A stretch of DNA of 64,000 bases from Molossus alvarezi (Eukaryota; Chordata; Mammalia; Chiroptera; Molossidae): positions 40,543,488 to 40,607,487 of the forward strand of contig CM073897.1 of the NCBI GenBank assembly GCA_037176705.1, given 5' to 3'. The position numbers were made by a program, and so were the translations under genes. A model generated the notes under the pieces. That model did no database searches. It was not told the origin of the DNA and was given only the letters and a program-made list of their open reading frames with translations. How positions within the stretch are numbered: the first letter of the stretch is position 1; each line of letters opens with the position of its first letter. Shown one piece after another: positions 22,831-33,735 of the stretch.

Positions 22831-23610
22831 TTGTATTATCTTCATCGTCATCCTTTTCATTAATGAAACAGTATTAGGACACATCTTTTGATAAAAGGAA
22901 CACAATGTTTTCACTTAATTTATTTATGAACATGTAGATCAATTTATCCACAGAAAGAAAAGAGAAACAGCACTCAGGAAAATGCAAAAATCTGTGCAAG
23001 ATTTCTGCAGGATCCTAGGTCTGCACTTCCTCTCTCCTCCCTGTTTCTCATTACCTAAGAATTACCTCTTCCTTTTGCCTTTACTGTTTGCTCTAATCCC
23101 TTCGCCCCAGCCACAAAGCAAAGATAGGATGATTAGTCTTTTGTACTCATTGCTGTTTCATAGGGCCAGGGTATAGAATAGGGGATGACTGCAGATTGAA
23201 ACTAGAATTTAACAAGCAGTTGACAAAGCCCCTCATGACAGACTCAGAGATAAGAAAGAAGAATGTGAGGTAAACGCACTATGTTCAAGTAACTTCAAGG
23301 CCAGGGGATGGCTAGCCATAAAAGAAGGATCACAGGACTAAACCTGTGGCTAGTGCCCTGCTTTCACAATTGTAAAGAAGAAAGCTTTTCAATGTTCATA
23401 GTTTTCATTTAAACAGGGAACATATCTCTGTTTATCTCCTAGGGTAAATGTAGGGATTATAGGAAATAGTGTATATAAAATTGTATTGGAAACTATACAG
23501 TTCTATGTAAACATTATTATTAATATTCCTATTTACTTTACTTTAATCCTTTTCCAAATATGGCTTATTGAAGCATGGACTATCATAATTGTTTGCCTGT
23601 ACTGAAGGCT
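22831..23610. other. unassigned sequence
   Basis: No recognisable feature. Confidence 0.35.
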
Positions 23611-23995
23611 TGTTGTGGCAGAAATTTGGTCGGTGGGAAGAGACAGACTGCACGCATTCAGAGGATATTAGAAAATGCCTGTTTAATGCACACCTGTGCT
23701 GGCCCAGCAGAGTTACCTCCAAAGGCTGAGCCCCACGCCCAGGTTCCAGCCACCTTTTATACATGATAAGCTTCTGGGTATTTGGGGGCTTTCGAGTTCT
23801 GCTGCAGTTGAGGCGGTTGGTGGGTGTAAGGGGATTGCAAAAGCCAGGGCTGAGGTCTCTGCACTGTGTCTGCACCTGGCTTGCTTCTCAAGCTCACTAC
23901 TTTTCAGTTCTGGCTCACAGTGCTTCCCACAAATTAACTTAATCATCACTTCTTTGCAAACTCTTCTTGCAGATCATTAAGATATTATTCTACAC
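23611..23995 (-). mobile_element. putative solo LTR of an endogenous retrovirus
   Basis: Read on the minus strand, the segment has a TATA-like 'tgtataaaaggtggc' at about 23750-23764. About 70 bp further on is a 'gcattaaacaggc' polyadenylation-like block. It finishes with 'ttctgccacaaca', ending in CA as LTRs do. The distal (U3) end is unclear. No viral coding sequence accompanies it, so it would be a solo LTR left by recombination. Family not identified, and no target duplication confirmed. Confidence 0.5.
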
Positions 23996-24589
23996 TCTTT
24001 GTTTAGTATGACCTTTTTCTCTACCTTAAAAAAATCAGGTGTAATAATATCAAAATAATTGTATTGTTTATCCATGTATTTTATTTATGCAGATGTAGAC
24101 TGAGAGCCTGATCTACACTAAGTATTAAGCTGAGTTCTACAGACAGAGGGCGCTAACCATTGGCAATAGCCAGCAAAGGACATCCGGGAACATTGACTTC
24201 ATATGAGAATGTTATTATACATGAAAACCTCTTCTTTCCTTCCTGCTCTCCTTCCTTCCTTTCTTCCATTCTTCCATCTTTCTCTTCCCATTCCTCTTTT
24301 TCTTCTCTCTCTCTCTCTCCCTGACAATTCATTGCTAAAGTTGGGATGACATATCTAATTTATGGAGGGTGTAAGGATTACTTGAGACAATAGAAGAGAA
24401 ATTCTCTCAGCAGTTAATGGCCAGGTGTGGGTGAGAAATAAATGGAAGTCATCCTGATACAAACGAGGTGAAAGAAATTTGAATGCATTGAACATAGTCT
24501 TTACGTCAGGCCATAAAACATCGCGTGCATCTTATAATATGAGATAATATTGTTCTCATTCTTCATCATCTTTATCACCATAATGATCA
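23996..24589. other. unassigned, with a CT-rich tract
   Basis: 24231-24321 is a pyrimidine-rich low-complexity tract (CCTT/TTCC/CT). The rest is unassigned. Confidence 0.4.
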
Positions 24590-25013
24590 TCATCCTCAGG
24601 GCATAATTTTGCAAACATTAGAATCACCTGAGGACAGATTGCTAGGCCCTACCTCTAGAAGGATCTCAGGAATTTACATTTTTAAAAAGAGCCTAGGGCC
24701 CTGGCCGGCTTGGCTCAGTGGTTAGAGTGTTAGAGCATCAGCCTGCAAGACACCCCGGTTCGGTTCCCGCTAACGGCACGTACCTTGGTTGCAGTTTGTC
24801 CCCGGCCCTGGTTGGGGTCGTGTGGGAGGCAGTCACTCAATGTGTCCCTTTCACGTCGATGTTTCTCTCTCTCTTCCTCTCTCTTTCTCCCACTCTATCT
24901 GAACAAAAAATGGGAAAATGTGCTCTGGTGAGAATAAAAAATAAAAATAAATAAATAAATAGAGACTAGGGGATTTTTATGCTAGTGATTGGGAGATTTT
25001 GAGAACCACCGTT
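24590..25013. mobile_element. MER5A-type hAT element, split by a SINE
   Basis: The left part 'aacattagaatcacctgagg' and the right part ending 'gagattttgagaaccaccg' match the interior and right terminus of MER5A. The VES at 24697-24960 interrupts it, so the SINE is the later arrival. Confidence 0.75.
24697..24960 (+). mobile_element. VES SINE (long-head subfamily), full length
   Basis: Head 'ccctggccggcttggctcag', B box 'cggttcggttcccgc', 'gtccctttcacgtcgatgtt' block, CT tract, and tail 'tgggaaaatgtgctctggtg'. Flanked by agagcctaggg and agagactaggg (one mismatch). The A-box region carries a short internal duplication ('gttagagtgttagagcatc'), unlike the other copies. Confidence 0.95.
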
Positions 25014-25319
25014 AATGGCCATTACAACATGCTCTTTCTAAATCATAAGTTTCATTAGTTCATGGGAAGCTGGGAGGACTTTTTTTTAACCTTGTTCAAG
25101 TACTAGACTGTGACACGTTGCAGTAGCTATTAGCTCCTACACTTGCTTGATCACATTTGAAAACGTTTTCCGTATTGAAGCTAATGATGAGAGGTCTCAA
25201 AGTGAAGTCAAAATGGACTCCCCTGCATTTTGCCACTTTAAATTCTAGCCCATCTATGGTCAAAGGCAAAGATTGATTACTTCAGCCTGTGAGCCTGCCT
25301 GGCTACAGTGAGAGAGCAT
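25014..25319. other. unassigned sequence
   Basis: Nothing recognised. Confidence 0.35.
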
Positions 25320-25520
25320 GTCAGAGAAGTCTAGATCCAAATCTTGATTCTGTTACCTACTGGTGATTTCAGCCCTCTGAGCCACAGTGCCCTCATCAGT
25401 GTTTACAAACTGGGATCAGAACATTCGTCTAATTAGTGTTGTGAGGGTTAAAGAAAGTGATGTATGTGAGCATGACCAGCACATGACTAGTGCTCAGGAA
25501 ATGTTCAAACCAATAAAAAT
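25320..25520 (+). repeat. MIR SINE, diverged
   Basis: 'gattctgttacctactggtg', 'ccctctgagccacagtgccc' and a terminal 'gtgctcaggaaatgttca' follow MIR order. Confidence 0.55.
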
Positions 25521-26035
25521 TCACTCAGTACCTACATCTCCTCAGATTAAAGAACCAAGGACTTTTCAACCCCTTTACCTGTTCAACTCCTGCTCGTTAG
25601 TAGAATACATTTGAAAATAATTAGTCATTTGAAAAGCTTAGCATTAAAGCTATCTTAATTTTATTGACTCTGTCTATGAAAGCATCTTAAATAGCAAAGA
25701 AAATGGGAAGATAACCTCTAAGAAATTTAAGGCATTATTAAATTTTTTAAGCTATTATATTTCTTTCATATATTTCACTCTTCTTTGTTTTTGATACCTA
25801 AACCTTAGGGGATTAATAAAAAGCACAAATATTATTTCTTTAATTATGTTTGGTTCTAAAAAGGAGGAAGCTTTCTTCATTAGAATAAACCATGTTCATA
25901 TAACAATAAAAGAGTTGCATATATAGTAATGTGTTGAGATCAGTAAAATAATATGATTAGAAACAAAGTGACTCTTTTACAGGGCAGGAGAGGGGCTCAT
26001 CTTCCCCAGTTGCTCATGGAAGTAGGGTTCTTGGG
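25521..26035. other. unassigned AT-rich sequence
   Basis: Nothing recognised. Confidence 0.35.
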
Positions 26036-26039
26036 GGTA

Positions 26040-26680
26040 CTGCTGGAATAAGCATTTTAAGAGGCCCCCATGGGAGGATGAGATATAGTGGAAAGCTTTA
26101 TTTCTGTGGAATTACACCCCTGGGTTTCCAAAGTCCCATTTCCCTTAGTCCAGTCACAGAAGTGTAGCTGGGGTTTCAGTAGAGCTAAAATCAGAGCCAG
26201 TGTCAGAAGTTTCTATTCCATATTGGAGCTGGGTCCAGTCCAGCATCAGGCTAGTTCAGCTTGTGTGTCCTGCTGCAGTCCCTCAGTCCATTGTGTGTGG
26301 GCTCCACATGGCCATGGACCACATGGGCAAATGCAAGGGAACAGGAGCACAAGAGCCCACGAGCCAAGAATCAAGCCCAACAAAAGGAACAAGAGAGCAA
26401 ATTTTGCTTTTTAGGGGATTATGTTTTCCCAATTTTTCATGGGCTTGCAGTGGCCATGTGCATTCTGGCCAACCATCTCTGCCTCTAGGTTTAATTGACA
26501 GACAAGTACCTTTCCTATGTCACCCCAACTTTACTGGGCATGCATCTGTCTTCCTCATGTGGTTCCCTGGGGAGTGCAAAGCTGCAGCTTCCCCTGCCCA
26601 AATGGCCTGTAATGCCTGGCCTCCGCTCTGCTTCTTTCCTGTTGTTAACAACCAATTACAGTGGTATCAATAGCAATACA
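26040..26680 (-). mobile_element. putative ERVL-like solo LTR
   Basis: On the minus strand it starts near 'tgtattgctattgataccac' (about 26680) and carries an 'agaaataaagctttcc' polyadenylation-signal block at about 26090-26105. It ends somewhere near 26040. The moderately GC-rich, stop-free texture explains the overlapping frames at 26088-26673. Family not confirmed and no target duplication found, so this is a tentative call. Confidence 0.4.
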
Positions 26681-26714
26681 GCTGCATGTGCTAAGTAATA
26701 AGACATAAGCAAAG

Positions 26715-26825
26715 CAAGTATTTGTTATCCATTTTGAAATGAGAAAACCAAGGCTTAGAAACATGGAAATCATTAAATATAAGAGGCAGGGAGTGAATTC
26801 TGGTGAACAAGTCTGTTGTCCTTGT
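26715..26825 (-). repeat. MIR SINE fragment
   Basis: 'gagaaaaccaaggcttagaa' followed by 'aggcagggagtgaattctgg' fits antisense MIR. Confidence 0.55.
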
Positions 26826-26945
26826 TAAAAAAATTAATCACATAGATAATTACAATACTTTAATTCTCTTTTTTTTTTATTCCCCATGTACAGGGCATAA
26901 TCTACTTTTCTGTTATGTTATTGTTGTTTTATCTTGTTAATATTT

Positions 26946-27165
26946 GATTTTTTATTTTATTAATTTAATTTTGTTACAGATGTGTCTCCTTTTTCCCCTG
27001 TTGACACCTCCTCCCGATCCCGCCCCCACCCCAGCATTGTTGTCTATGTCCATTGGTTACACATACAAGCATATAAGTTTTTTGCTTTATCTCTCCCCTC
27101 CCCATCTCTCCACCCCCTCTCCTGAGGTTTGTCAGTTTATACCCTACTTCTATTTATTCTAAAAC
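26946..27165 (-). mobile_element. bat L1/HAL1 3' UTR fragment
   Basis: Read on the minus strand it corresponds to the 3' UTR seen in the HAL1 elements of this window. Shared blocks include the complement of 'ttgtctatgtccattggtta', the C-rich run (27000-27035) matching the G-rich 3' UTR tract, and 'tgaggtttgtcagt'. 5'-truncated, noncoding. Confidence 0.75.
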
Positions 27166-27249
27166 AATTTTAGAAAGAAAATAATGTAGAGTACGCTTTC
27201 TAAAAGAAAGTGAGTATTATTTATGATGCCAGTCCAGTAAGAACCTTGA

Positions 27250-27490
27250 GTAAAGACACAGGTGAAAGAATGAAATGTCAGTGAGTGCCTAGTCTGGGCT
27301 AGCCACTCCACCCATAGACCTTTTGTTTAACGTTCATACAGGGGCATCACATGTTATGCTGATTTTATAGATGGGTAAATCAGGTATAGGGAGGGACTAT
27401 CTTACCCAAGTAGATCCAAGGATAAGAAGAGACAAAGTCTAACTTGGAAATTTGATTTGAGTGACTTGAAGGCTAGCACAGAAGCCTCCT
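27250..27490 (-). repeat. MIR SINE
   Basis: 'cattcagggg'-type start, 'gattttatagatgggtaaat', 'caggtatagggagggactat', 'cttacccaagtagatccaag' follow antisense MIR in order. Confidence 0.65.
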
Positions 27491-28404
27491 GCCTCCCAAG
27501 AGGAGGAAAAATGAATTGTTAGGTTGACATTCCTTCCCTCCATATCCCTTTTTCATATGCAGTGAGGGAACCCAGCCAACCCCAGGTGCACTGGGAAATC
27601 TGTGATGTATTTATCGTAAAGCAGGCCTACCTGAACCCTTTTCTTTCTCATGAGAAAAATAACATAGTTCTTCAAATACATATCAGCCCAAGGTTATATG
27701 TGGAATAAGGAAAATAGAGACAGAATTGGTTCTAAAAATCATACAGATTATGGGTAGAGAACAGCCTAACCTGTGAATGCATTCTATGAAAACGGGCTCA
27801 AGGCCCACCCTTCCAGAAAGGCAAGCAACTCATTCTAGCTGTGATTGGTTAAATCTAAGAAAGGGTTGCTTGAGGAAAAACTATGACTTTCAAGGGTAAT
27901 CGATTCACTAATCCCCAGAGGAAGAACAGTCTCAATTGTACACCCTCCAGGAATCATTCAGCCACTCTGTAAACCAATACCTCAGTGGCACAGAGAGAAA
28001 CTCCATGGAAATTGACAACCAGCCAGTTGGCCACTGGGCACACAGTGTAACCATTACCTGAGCCTAATGAAACTCCTGCTAAGAAAGGGGGTAATCAGAG
28101 CCTCTCCAAGCTTTCTCCGCTTTTGCTTTGGAAATAGTGTAACATTTTTTTCTGCCAGGGAAGTGTGGGATAGTGAGAGAAGCATAACTTTGGAGCCACA
28201 CAAAAATTCAAATCATTTGTTACCACTAACCAGCCAGGAACCACAATTAAAACCCATGCTATGTGGCTCAAAAATCCTTGCTCTTTCTTTGAATCACCTT
28301 GTGTCCAAAAACAGGCATTTCTTGGAAGTCTACTGTGATATCTGATATACCACCATTGGAAACAATTTATAGATTATAATTTAAGAAAAGGAAAATTTGT
28401 ATAT
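27491..28404. other. unassigned sequence
   Basis: No firm family. 28160-28260 may be a MIR scrap ('ctttggagccacacaaaaat'). A 92-codon frame at 28067-28345 shows no domain. Confidence 0.35.
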
Positions 28405-28620
28405 TTTAAGTGTCTATGTGCCCATCACTCTACTAAGCACGTCCACATCTATACCCAAATATACGTGTCTGTATAATACACACAAGCACACACACACGTA
28501 CGCAAATGCTTATACACAGTTAGTTTTGTGTAACTTTTATAACACATCATAATTCTGCAAATCAAGGTCCAAGGAATTAAAACATTTCGGTTAATAAGTT
28601 GCTAATGGAATTTGGGTTTA
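28405..28620 (-). repeat. MIR SINE fragment with an embedded AC-rich patch
   Basis: 'tgtgcccatcactctactaa' and, after a CA/TA patch at 28470-28510, 'atcaaggtccaaggaattaa' resemble antisense MIR split by low-complexity DNA. Confidence 0.4.
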
Positions 28621-29135
28621 GAGAGGCTTGATTCCAAAGACAGAGTTTGTTCTACCACAACATGTGCCCTTAGGATCAGTCTTCTCAATTAAAATGTAAA
28701 GAGACACCCCTATGATGTGAATGTTGGTATGCTTGAAGTTGTCCCAGAGGCTCTTTACACTATCCTCATTTTTTTGGATTCTTTTTTCTTTTTGCTGTTT
28801 TAGTTGGGTGTTTTCTGCTTCCTTATATTCCAAATCAATGGTTTGCTTCTTGGCTTTACCTACTCTACTATTGATTTCCTGTAAATTATTCTTTATTTCA
28901 GTTAGTGCATCCTTAATTTATGATTGGCCCTTTTTATGTTGCTGATGTTCTCACTAAGTTCCTCAGAGGTCTCCTTAAGTTCCTTGAAGGTCTCACTAAG
29001 TCCTTTGTATGTCTCACCAAGTTCCCCGAGCAGGAAATTGAAAAGCTATTTGAAACAATAATGACAGAAAACTTCTCTAACTTGTTGACGTAAACAGACA
29101 TACAAGTTCAGGAAGCACAGTGAGTCCTAAATAAG

Positions 29136-29513
29136 TTGAACCCAAAGAGGTCCACACCAGGACACATCATCATCAAAATGCCAAAGGTTAAATTCAAAGA
29201 GATGATCTTAAAAGCAGCAAGAGAAAAGCAGTCTATTACCTACAAAGGAGCTGCCATAAGACTGTCAGCTGATTTCTCAAAAGAAACTTTGCAGCCTAGA
29301 AAGGAGTGGCAAGAGATATTCAAGGTGAGGAAAAGCAACGACATACAACCAAGATTACTCTGTCCTGCAACGCTATCATTTAGAATTGATGGACATGTCA
29401 AGAGTTTCCCAGACAAGAAAAAGCTAAAGGAATTCATCACCACCAAGCCAGTATTATATGAAATGTTGAAGGGTCTTCTTGAAGCTGAAGAAGAACAAAA
29501 ATATGAACAATAA
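29136..29513 (+). pseudogene. HAL1 ORF1, C-terminal 125 codons
   Basis: This frame runs from an internal methionine through the end of ORF1p. It retains the C-terminal nucleic-acid-binding domain signature, including 'RLSADFSKETLQ', then 'KEWQEIF' and 'FPDKKKLKEFITTKP'. The same protein region is found in the complete HAL1 copy at 49698-50639. Upstream, codons equivalent to the RRM follow the inversion junction. The N-terminal half is on the opposite strand and cannot be joined in one message, so the protein is broken. L1 ORF1p is a trimeric RNA-binding chaperone needed for retrotransposition. Confidence 0.85.
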
Positions 29514-29889
29514 AATGGCAATTAATACATATCTATCAACAGTTGAATCCACAAACAAAATGAGCAAGCAGAACAGAAATAGACTCATAGATATGAGAAC
29601 TTTTTGTTGCTTGCCAGAGGTGGGGGCTGGGAGGGTGGGTAAAAAAGATGAAGGAATTAAGAAGTACAAATTTGTTGTTAGAGTGATGAACCTCCAAGGA
29701 AAAGGTGGAGGGAGGGTGGGATGAGATAAACCAAAGAACTTCTATGCATATATGCACAACCAATGGACACCGACAAAAGTGTGGGGAAGGCAGGAGAGGG
29801 TGGGGATGGGGGGGAGGGTTCAATGGAGAAAAAAGGGAGAAACATCTGTAATACATTCAACAATAAAGATGAGTTTAAAATAATAAATG

Positions 29890-30144
29890 GCCCTGGCCGG
29901 TTTGGCTCAGCGGTTAGAGCGTCGGACTGCGGTCCGGAGAGACCCGGGTTCGGTTCCCGCTAAGGGCACGTACTTCGGTTGCAGTTTGTCCCCGGCCCTG
30001 GTTGGTCGTGCGGGTGGCAGCCACTCGATGTGTCCCTTTCACGTCGATGTTTTTCTCTCTCTCTCTTCCTCTCTCTCCCTCCCACTCTATCTGTACAAAA
30101 AATGGAAAAATGTCCTCAGGTGAGGATAAAAAAACAACAACAAT
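29890..30144 (+). mobile_element. VES SINE (long-head subfamily), young
   Basis: One of the best preserved copies. Head 'ccctggccggtttggctcag', A box 'ggttagagcgtcgg', B box 'gggttcggttcccgc', CT tract, and tail 'tggaaaaatgtcctcaggtg' with an A-rich end are all present. CpGs are intact. The exact 13-mer aaaataataaatg flanks it (29877-29889 and 30145-30157). It sits in the tail of the older HAL1. Confidence 0.97.
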
Positions 30145-30167
30145 AAAATAATAAATGAAAAGAGACA

Positions 30168-30350
30168 ATAACTATTTTAGTATTTAAAAAAACAACAACT
30201 AAAGCTTTGAATCCATGAACAGTCTCTGAGGATGTCTGTAAACTCTTTGAAGGTATGGGCTCTGAGCAGTACACGGCTCCAATTTTGACATTTTATAGTT
30301 AAAAGGTCATGATTCTTGCTGTTAAGTTGATAAATGACAAATTGCAGTAA
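30168..30350. other. unassigned sequence
   Basis: Short spacer with no recognised feature. Confidence 0.35.
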
Positions 30351-30947
30351 AGTAGTACCCCTTTGTCTGTGGGGGATACCTTTCAAGAACCCCAGTGGGT
30401 GCCTGAAAATGCAACAATTCTGAACATTCATATACTGAACTTGTTTCCTGCACATATGTACACTTTACTCTCTTTGCCTTGTCAGAATTGCCAGCACCAC
30501 TACTCTTGGACTTTGGGGCATTATTAAGTAAAGTAAGTGTTACTTGAACACAAGCACTGCGATACTTTGACAGTCGATCTGACACCTGAGCTGGCTTCCT
30601 AATAACTAGTGGATGGGTAGCTTATACGTCATAGAGAAGATGGACAAAAGAATGATGCACACTCCAGGCAGGTTGGAGCTGGGCAACACATGATCCATCA
30701 CAATACTCAGAATGGCACACAACTTAAAACATATGAATTGTATATTTCTGGAATTTTTTTTTTTTTGGTACGTGCCCCTAGTGGGAACTGAACCCAGGAC
30801 TTTCTGATCTGCAGGCCGACACTCCAACTGCTGAGCCAAACCGGCCAGGGCTGGAAATTTTCATTTATCCTTTTTGGACCCCAGTTGACCACAGGTAACA
30901 GAAACCATGGAAACCCAAACCATGGATAAGAGAGCGCTATTGTACTG
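30351..30947 (-). mobile_element. Tigger-derived DNA transposon remnant
   Basis: Both termini are visible. The right end, on the minus strand, begins 'cagtacaatagcgctctctt' and continues 'atccatggtttgggtttcca'. The left end carries 'cccctttgtctgtgggggat'. The interior at about 30484-30600, antisense, matches the 5' leader and start of a Tigger (pogo-type Tc1/mariner) transposase message, including a start-codon region near 30521. The rest of the transposase is missing, so it is an internally deleted, non-autonomous copy. A head-only SINE interrupts it. Confidence 0.65.
30755..30850 (-). mobile_element. head-only VES SINE with poly(A)
   Basis: The tRNA-derived head (antisense, ending 'ccaaaccggccagggc') is followed directly by a poly(T) run (30754-30766) with none of the SINE body. 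Flanks ctggaatttt and ctggaaattt resemble a short target duplication. This is a 5' SINE fragment that acquired or retained an A-tail, or a copy that lost its body by deletion. Confidence 0.8.
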
Positions 30948-31722
30948 GCTTAAGTTTTGCTGCTTCTCCTTAATTGTTTTTGTTTTTCTCCAGCAATGAG
31001 GCTTTTCTTTTGATTTTTAATCAGGCTTTTAGCAAAATGATTCAATGGTATTAATACTTAGCAATTTTCCACTTCCCTCTGATAAATCCTACCCCTACCA
31101 CCCCCTCTGTGGAAGGCACTCAGTTCCCAACCCAGAGATGAGGAAGAAGTACAGCCCAAGGTGGGTATACATGAATTATTTTGGGATACAGATGAAATAG
31201 GGGTGCAACTAGGGCTAGAGACAAATCTTTTGCCTTTCTGATCTCAGTAGTGGATGCTCACTAACTTTGTCAGTTGTGCCATTTTCTTTTATAGGAAATG
31301 GGACAATGGACTAGCATTCTGGAGAAATAAAACAGGTTTTAGAGGTTCAAGAATTAGCCATTGCCCAGGTTGCAGAGTTAAACGGTGCATGCAAAATCTG
31401 AAATGAGAGAGGTATAACAGTCTTTCATTATTTTCAGTTCTAGGCATGACAATATTATGTGGAATTTGTGCTGCGGCTCGACAGATCAAACCCCTGGCAT
31501 GTGCACCACGTACTGTACAGTTAAATGCCTTGGGATATACATGTATCTAAATATATTTTATCATTGATCTCATAATCATCATGTTGTTTAGCTTCTGTGT
31601 TTTATCAAGATGATAAATTGGATGAAACAGGAGGCCACTGATTGGTGAAGAAGAGGACAAGTTGTGAAATGGTGGGCATACAGCCCCGCATCCAAGGTTA
31701 TGATAACCAATATACTTTGAAT
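30948..31722. other. unassigned sequence
   Basis: No family recognised. Confidence 0.35.
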
Positions 31723-31737
31723 GAAAACAGCATGCAA

Positions 31738-33103
31738 CAGATGTCTGAAAGTTTGCTACCCATATTATCTTCTAGGATTTTTATGGTTTCACAACTTACA
31801 TTTAAGTCTTTTATCCATTTTGAGTTTATTCTTGTGTATGGGGTAAACTAATGGTCTAGTTTCATTTTTGGCATGTACCTGTCCAATTTTCCCAACACTA
31901 TTTATTGAAGAGACTGTCTTTACTCCATTGTACATTCTTGGTTCCTTAATCAAATATTAATTGAGGAAATGGTTTGGGTTTATTTCTGGGTTCTCTGTTC
32001 TGTTCCATTGATCTGTATGCCTGTTCTTGTGCCAGGACCAGTCTGTTTTGATTACTGTGGCTTTGTAGTATAACTTGATATCCAGTATTGTGATTCCTCC
32101 TATTTTGTTCTTCTTTCTCAAGATTGTTGTGGCTATTCGGGGCCTTTCTAGGTTCCATATAAATTTTTGAAGTATTTGTTCTAAATCTGTGAAACATGCC
32201 ATTGGTAACTTAATAGAGATTGCATTCAATCTATAGATTGCTTTGGGTAGCATGGACATTTTAATAATGTTAATTATTCCACTCCATCCATGAACACAGT
32301 ATATTCTTCCATTTGTTTATATCTTCCTCTATCTCTCTCTTTTTTTTCCAACATCCTGTACCTTTCCAAGTACAGGTCTTTTACCTCCTTGGTTAAATTT
32401 ATTTAGAGGTATCTTAATTTTTTTGGTGCAATGGTAAATGAGATTACGTCTTTAGTTTCTCTTTCTGATAGCTCATTGGTGTATAAGAATGCCATCGATT
32501 TCTGAGTGTTAATTTTGTATCCCACTACATTGCCAAATTAATTTATTAAATTTAGTAGTTTTTTTGGTGGAGTCTTTAGGGTTTTCTATGTACAGTATCA
32601 TGTCATCTGTGAAATAATGACAGTTTTACTTTCTCCTTTCCAATTTGGATGCCTTTTATTTTTTTCTTCTCTGATTGCTATGGCTAGGACCTTCAGTACT
32701 ATGTTGAATAAAAGTGGTGAAAGCAGGCATCTCTGTCTTATTCCTGTTATTAGGGGAAATGCTTTTAGTTTCAGCCCATTTAGTATGATGTTGACTATAG
32801 GTTTCTCATAGATGGCTTGTATTATGTTGAGTTATCCTTCTATTTCCACTTTGCTGATAGTTTTTATCAAAAATGGGTACTGGATTTTGATAATGTTTTT
32901 TCTGATTCTATTGATATGATCATGTGACTTTTATCTTATTGATTTTCAAATATTGTACCAACCTTGCATCCCTGCAATAAATTCCACTTGGTCATGGTGT
33001 GAAATCCTTTTAGTATATTGCTTGATCCTGTTTGCTAATATTTGTTGAGGATTTTAGCATCTAGGTTTATCAGGGACATTGGCCTATAGTTCTCTTTCTT
33101 TGT
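31738..33103 (-). pseudogene. L1 ORF2 reverse-transcriptase region, inverted piece
   Basis: On the minus strand this reads through L1 ORF2 from just upstream of the 'HHDQVEF'-like block of the reverse transcriptase to beyond the '[20 protein letters not shown]' region. Other landmarks are '[20 protein letters not shown]' and '[13 protein letters not shown]'. These are conserved landmarks of L1 ORF2p after the catalytic domain. Multiple stops and frameshifts break it, and only about 100 codons are open at once (31957-32259). L1 ORF2p is the endonuclease and reverse transcriptase of LINE-1; this fragment cannot encode a working enzyme. Confidence 0.88.
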
Positions 33104-33735
33104 AATGCAATTGAAAAATGGGCAGAGAACCTGAATAGACACTTCTCCAAACAGAACATACAAATTGGCAAGAGATTTATGAAAAAATTCTCAAAGTTAC
33201 TAATCATCAGGGAGATTCAAATTAAAATGATAATCAGGTACCACTTCAAATCAACCAGAATGGCTACCATCAATAAATCAATAAAGCAAGTGTTGGCGAG
33301 GATGTGGAGAAAAGGGAACCCTAGTGTACTGCTGGTGGAATTGCAGACTAGTACAGGCACTATGGGAAACAGTATGGAATGTTCTCAAAAATTTAATAAT
33401 TTATCTTCTGTTTGACCCAGTGATCCCACTCCTAGGAATATATCCTAAGAAGCCTGAAACACCAATCAAAAAGAATATATTCACCCTATGTCCATAGCAA
33501 CACTATTCACAATAGCTAAAATCTGAAAACAGCCCGAGTGCCCATCACTACATGAGTGGATAAAAATGCTGTGCTACATACACACAGTGGAATACTATGC
33601 AGCTATAAAAAAGAAGGCTCTGTTACCCTTTGAGACAGCATGGAGGGACCTAGAGGATATTATGCTGAGCAAAATAAGCCAGTCAGAGAAAGACAAGTAT
33701 CACATGATCTCACTTATTTATGGAATATAATGAAG
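33104..33735 (+). pseudogene. L1 ORF2 C-terminal region, sense piece
   Basis: Starts at 'EKWAENLNRHFSKQ' and runs through 'IREIQIKMIIRYH' and the 'EYYAAIKKKALLPFE' block to 'SEKDKYHMISLIYGI', the usual end of L1 ORF2p. Several internal stops (for example near 33415) make it nonfunctional. It directly precedes the L1 3' UTR. Confidence 0.88.

Larger units (their letters stand above)
28707..30152 (+). mobile_element. HAL1 (ORF1-only L1), 5'-inverted, with nested VES
   Basis: 28707 to about 29030 is antisense to the coiled-coil part of L1 ORF1. From about 29030 the sense strand continues with the RNA-binding part of ORF1, a stop at 29511-29513, and then directly an L1 3' UTR with a G-rich tract and 'caataaagatgagtttaaaa'. 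ORF2 is absent, which defines a HAL1-type element. The flip at about 29030 is the product expected of twin priming. Target duplications aaatgtaaagagaca (28692-28706) and aaatgaaaagagaca (30153-30167) differ at one base and fix both ends. A VES SINE later landed in the tail. Confidence 0.88.

Noticed and set aside
26088..26698. Cluster of long overlapping frames, up to 157 codons
   Set aside because: All three forward frames are partly open, a sign of GC-richer LTR-like DNA rather than selection on one frame.
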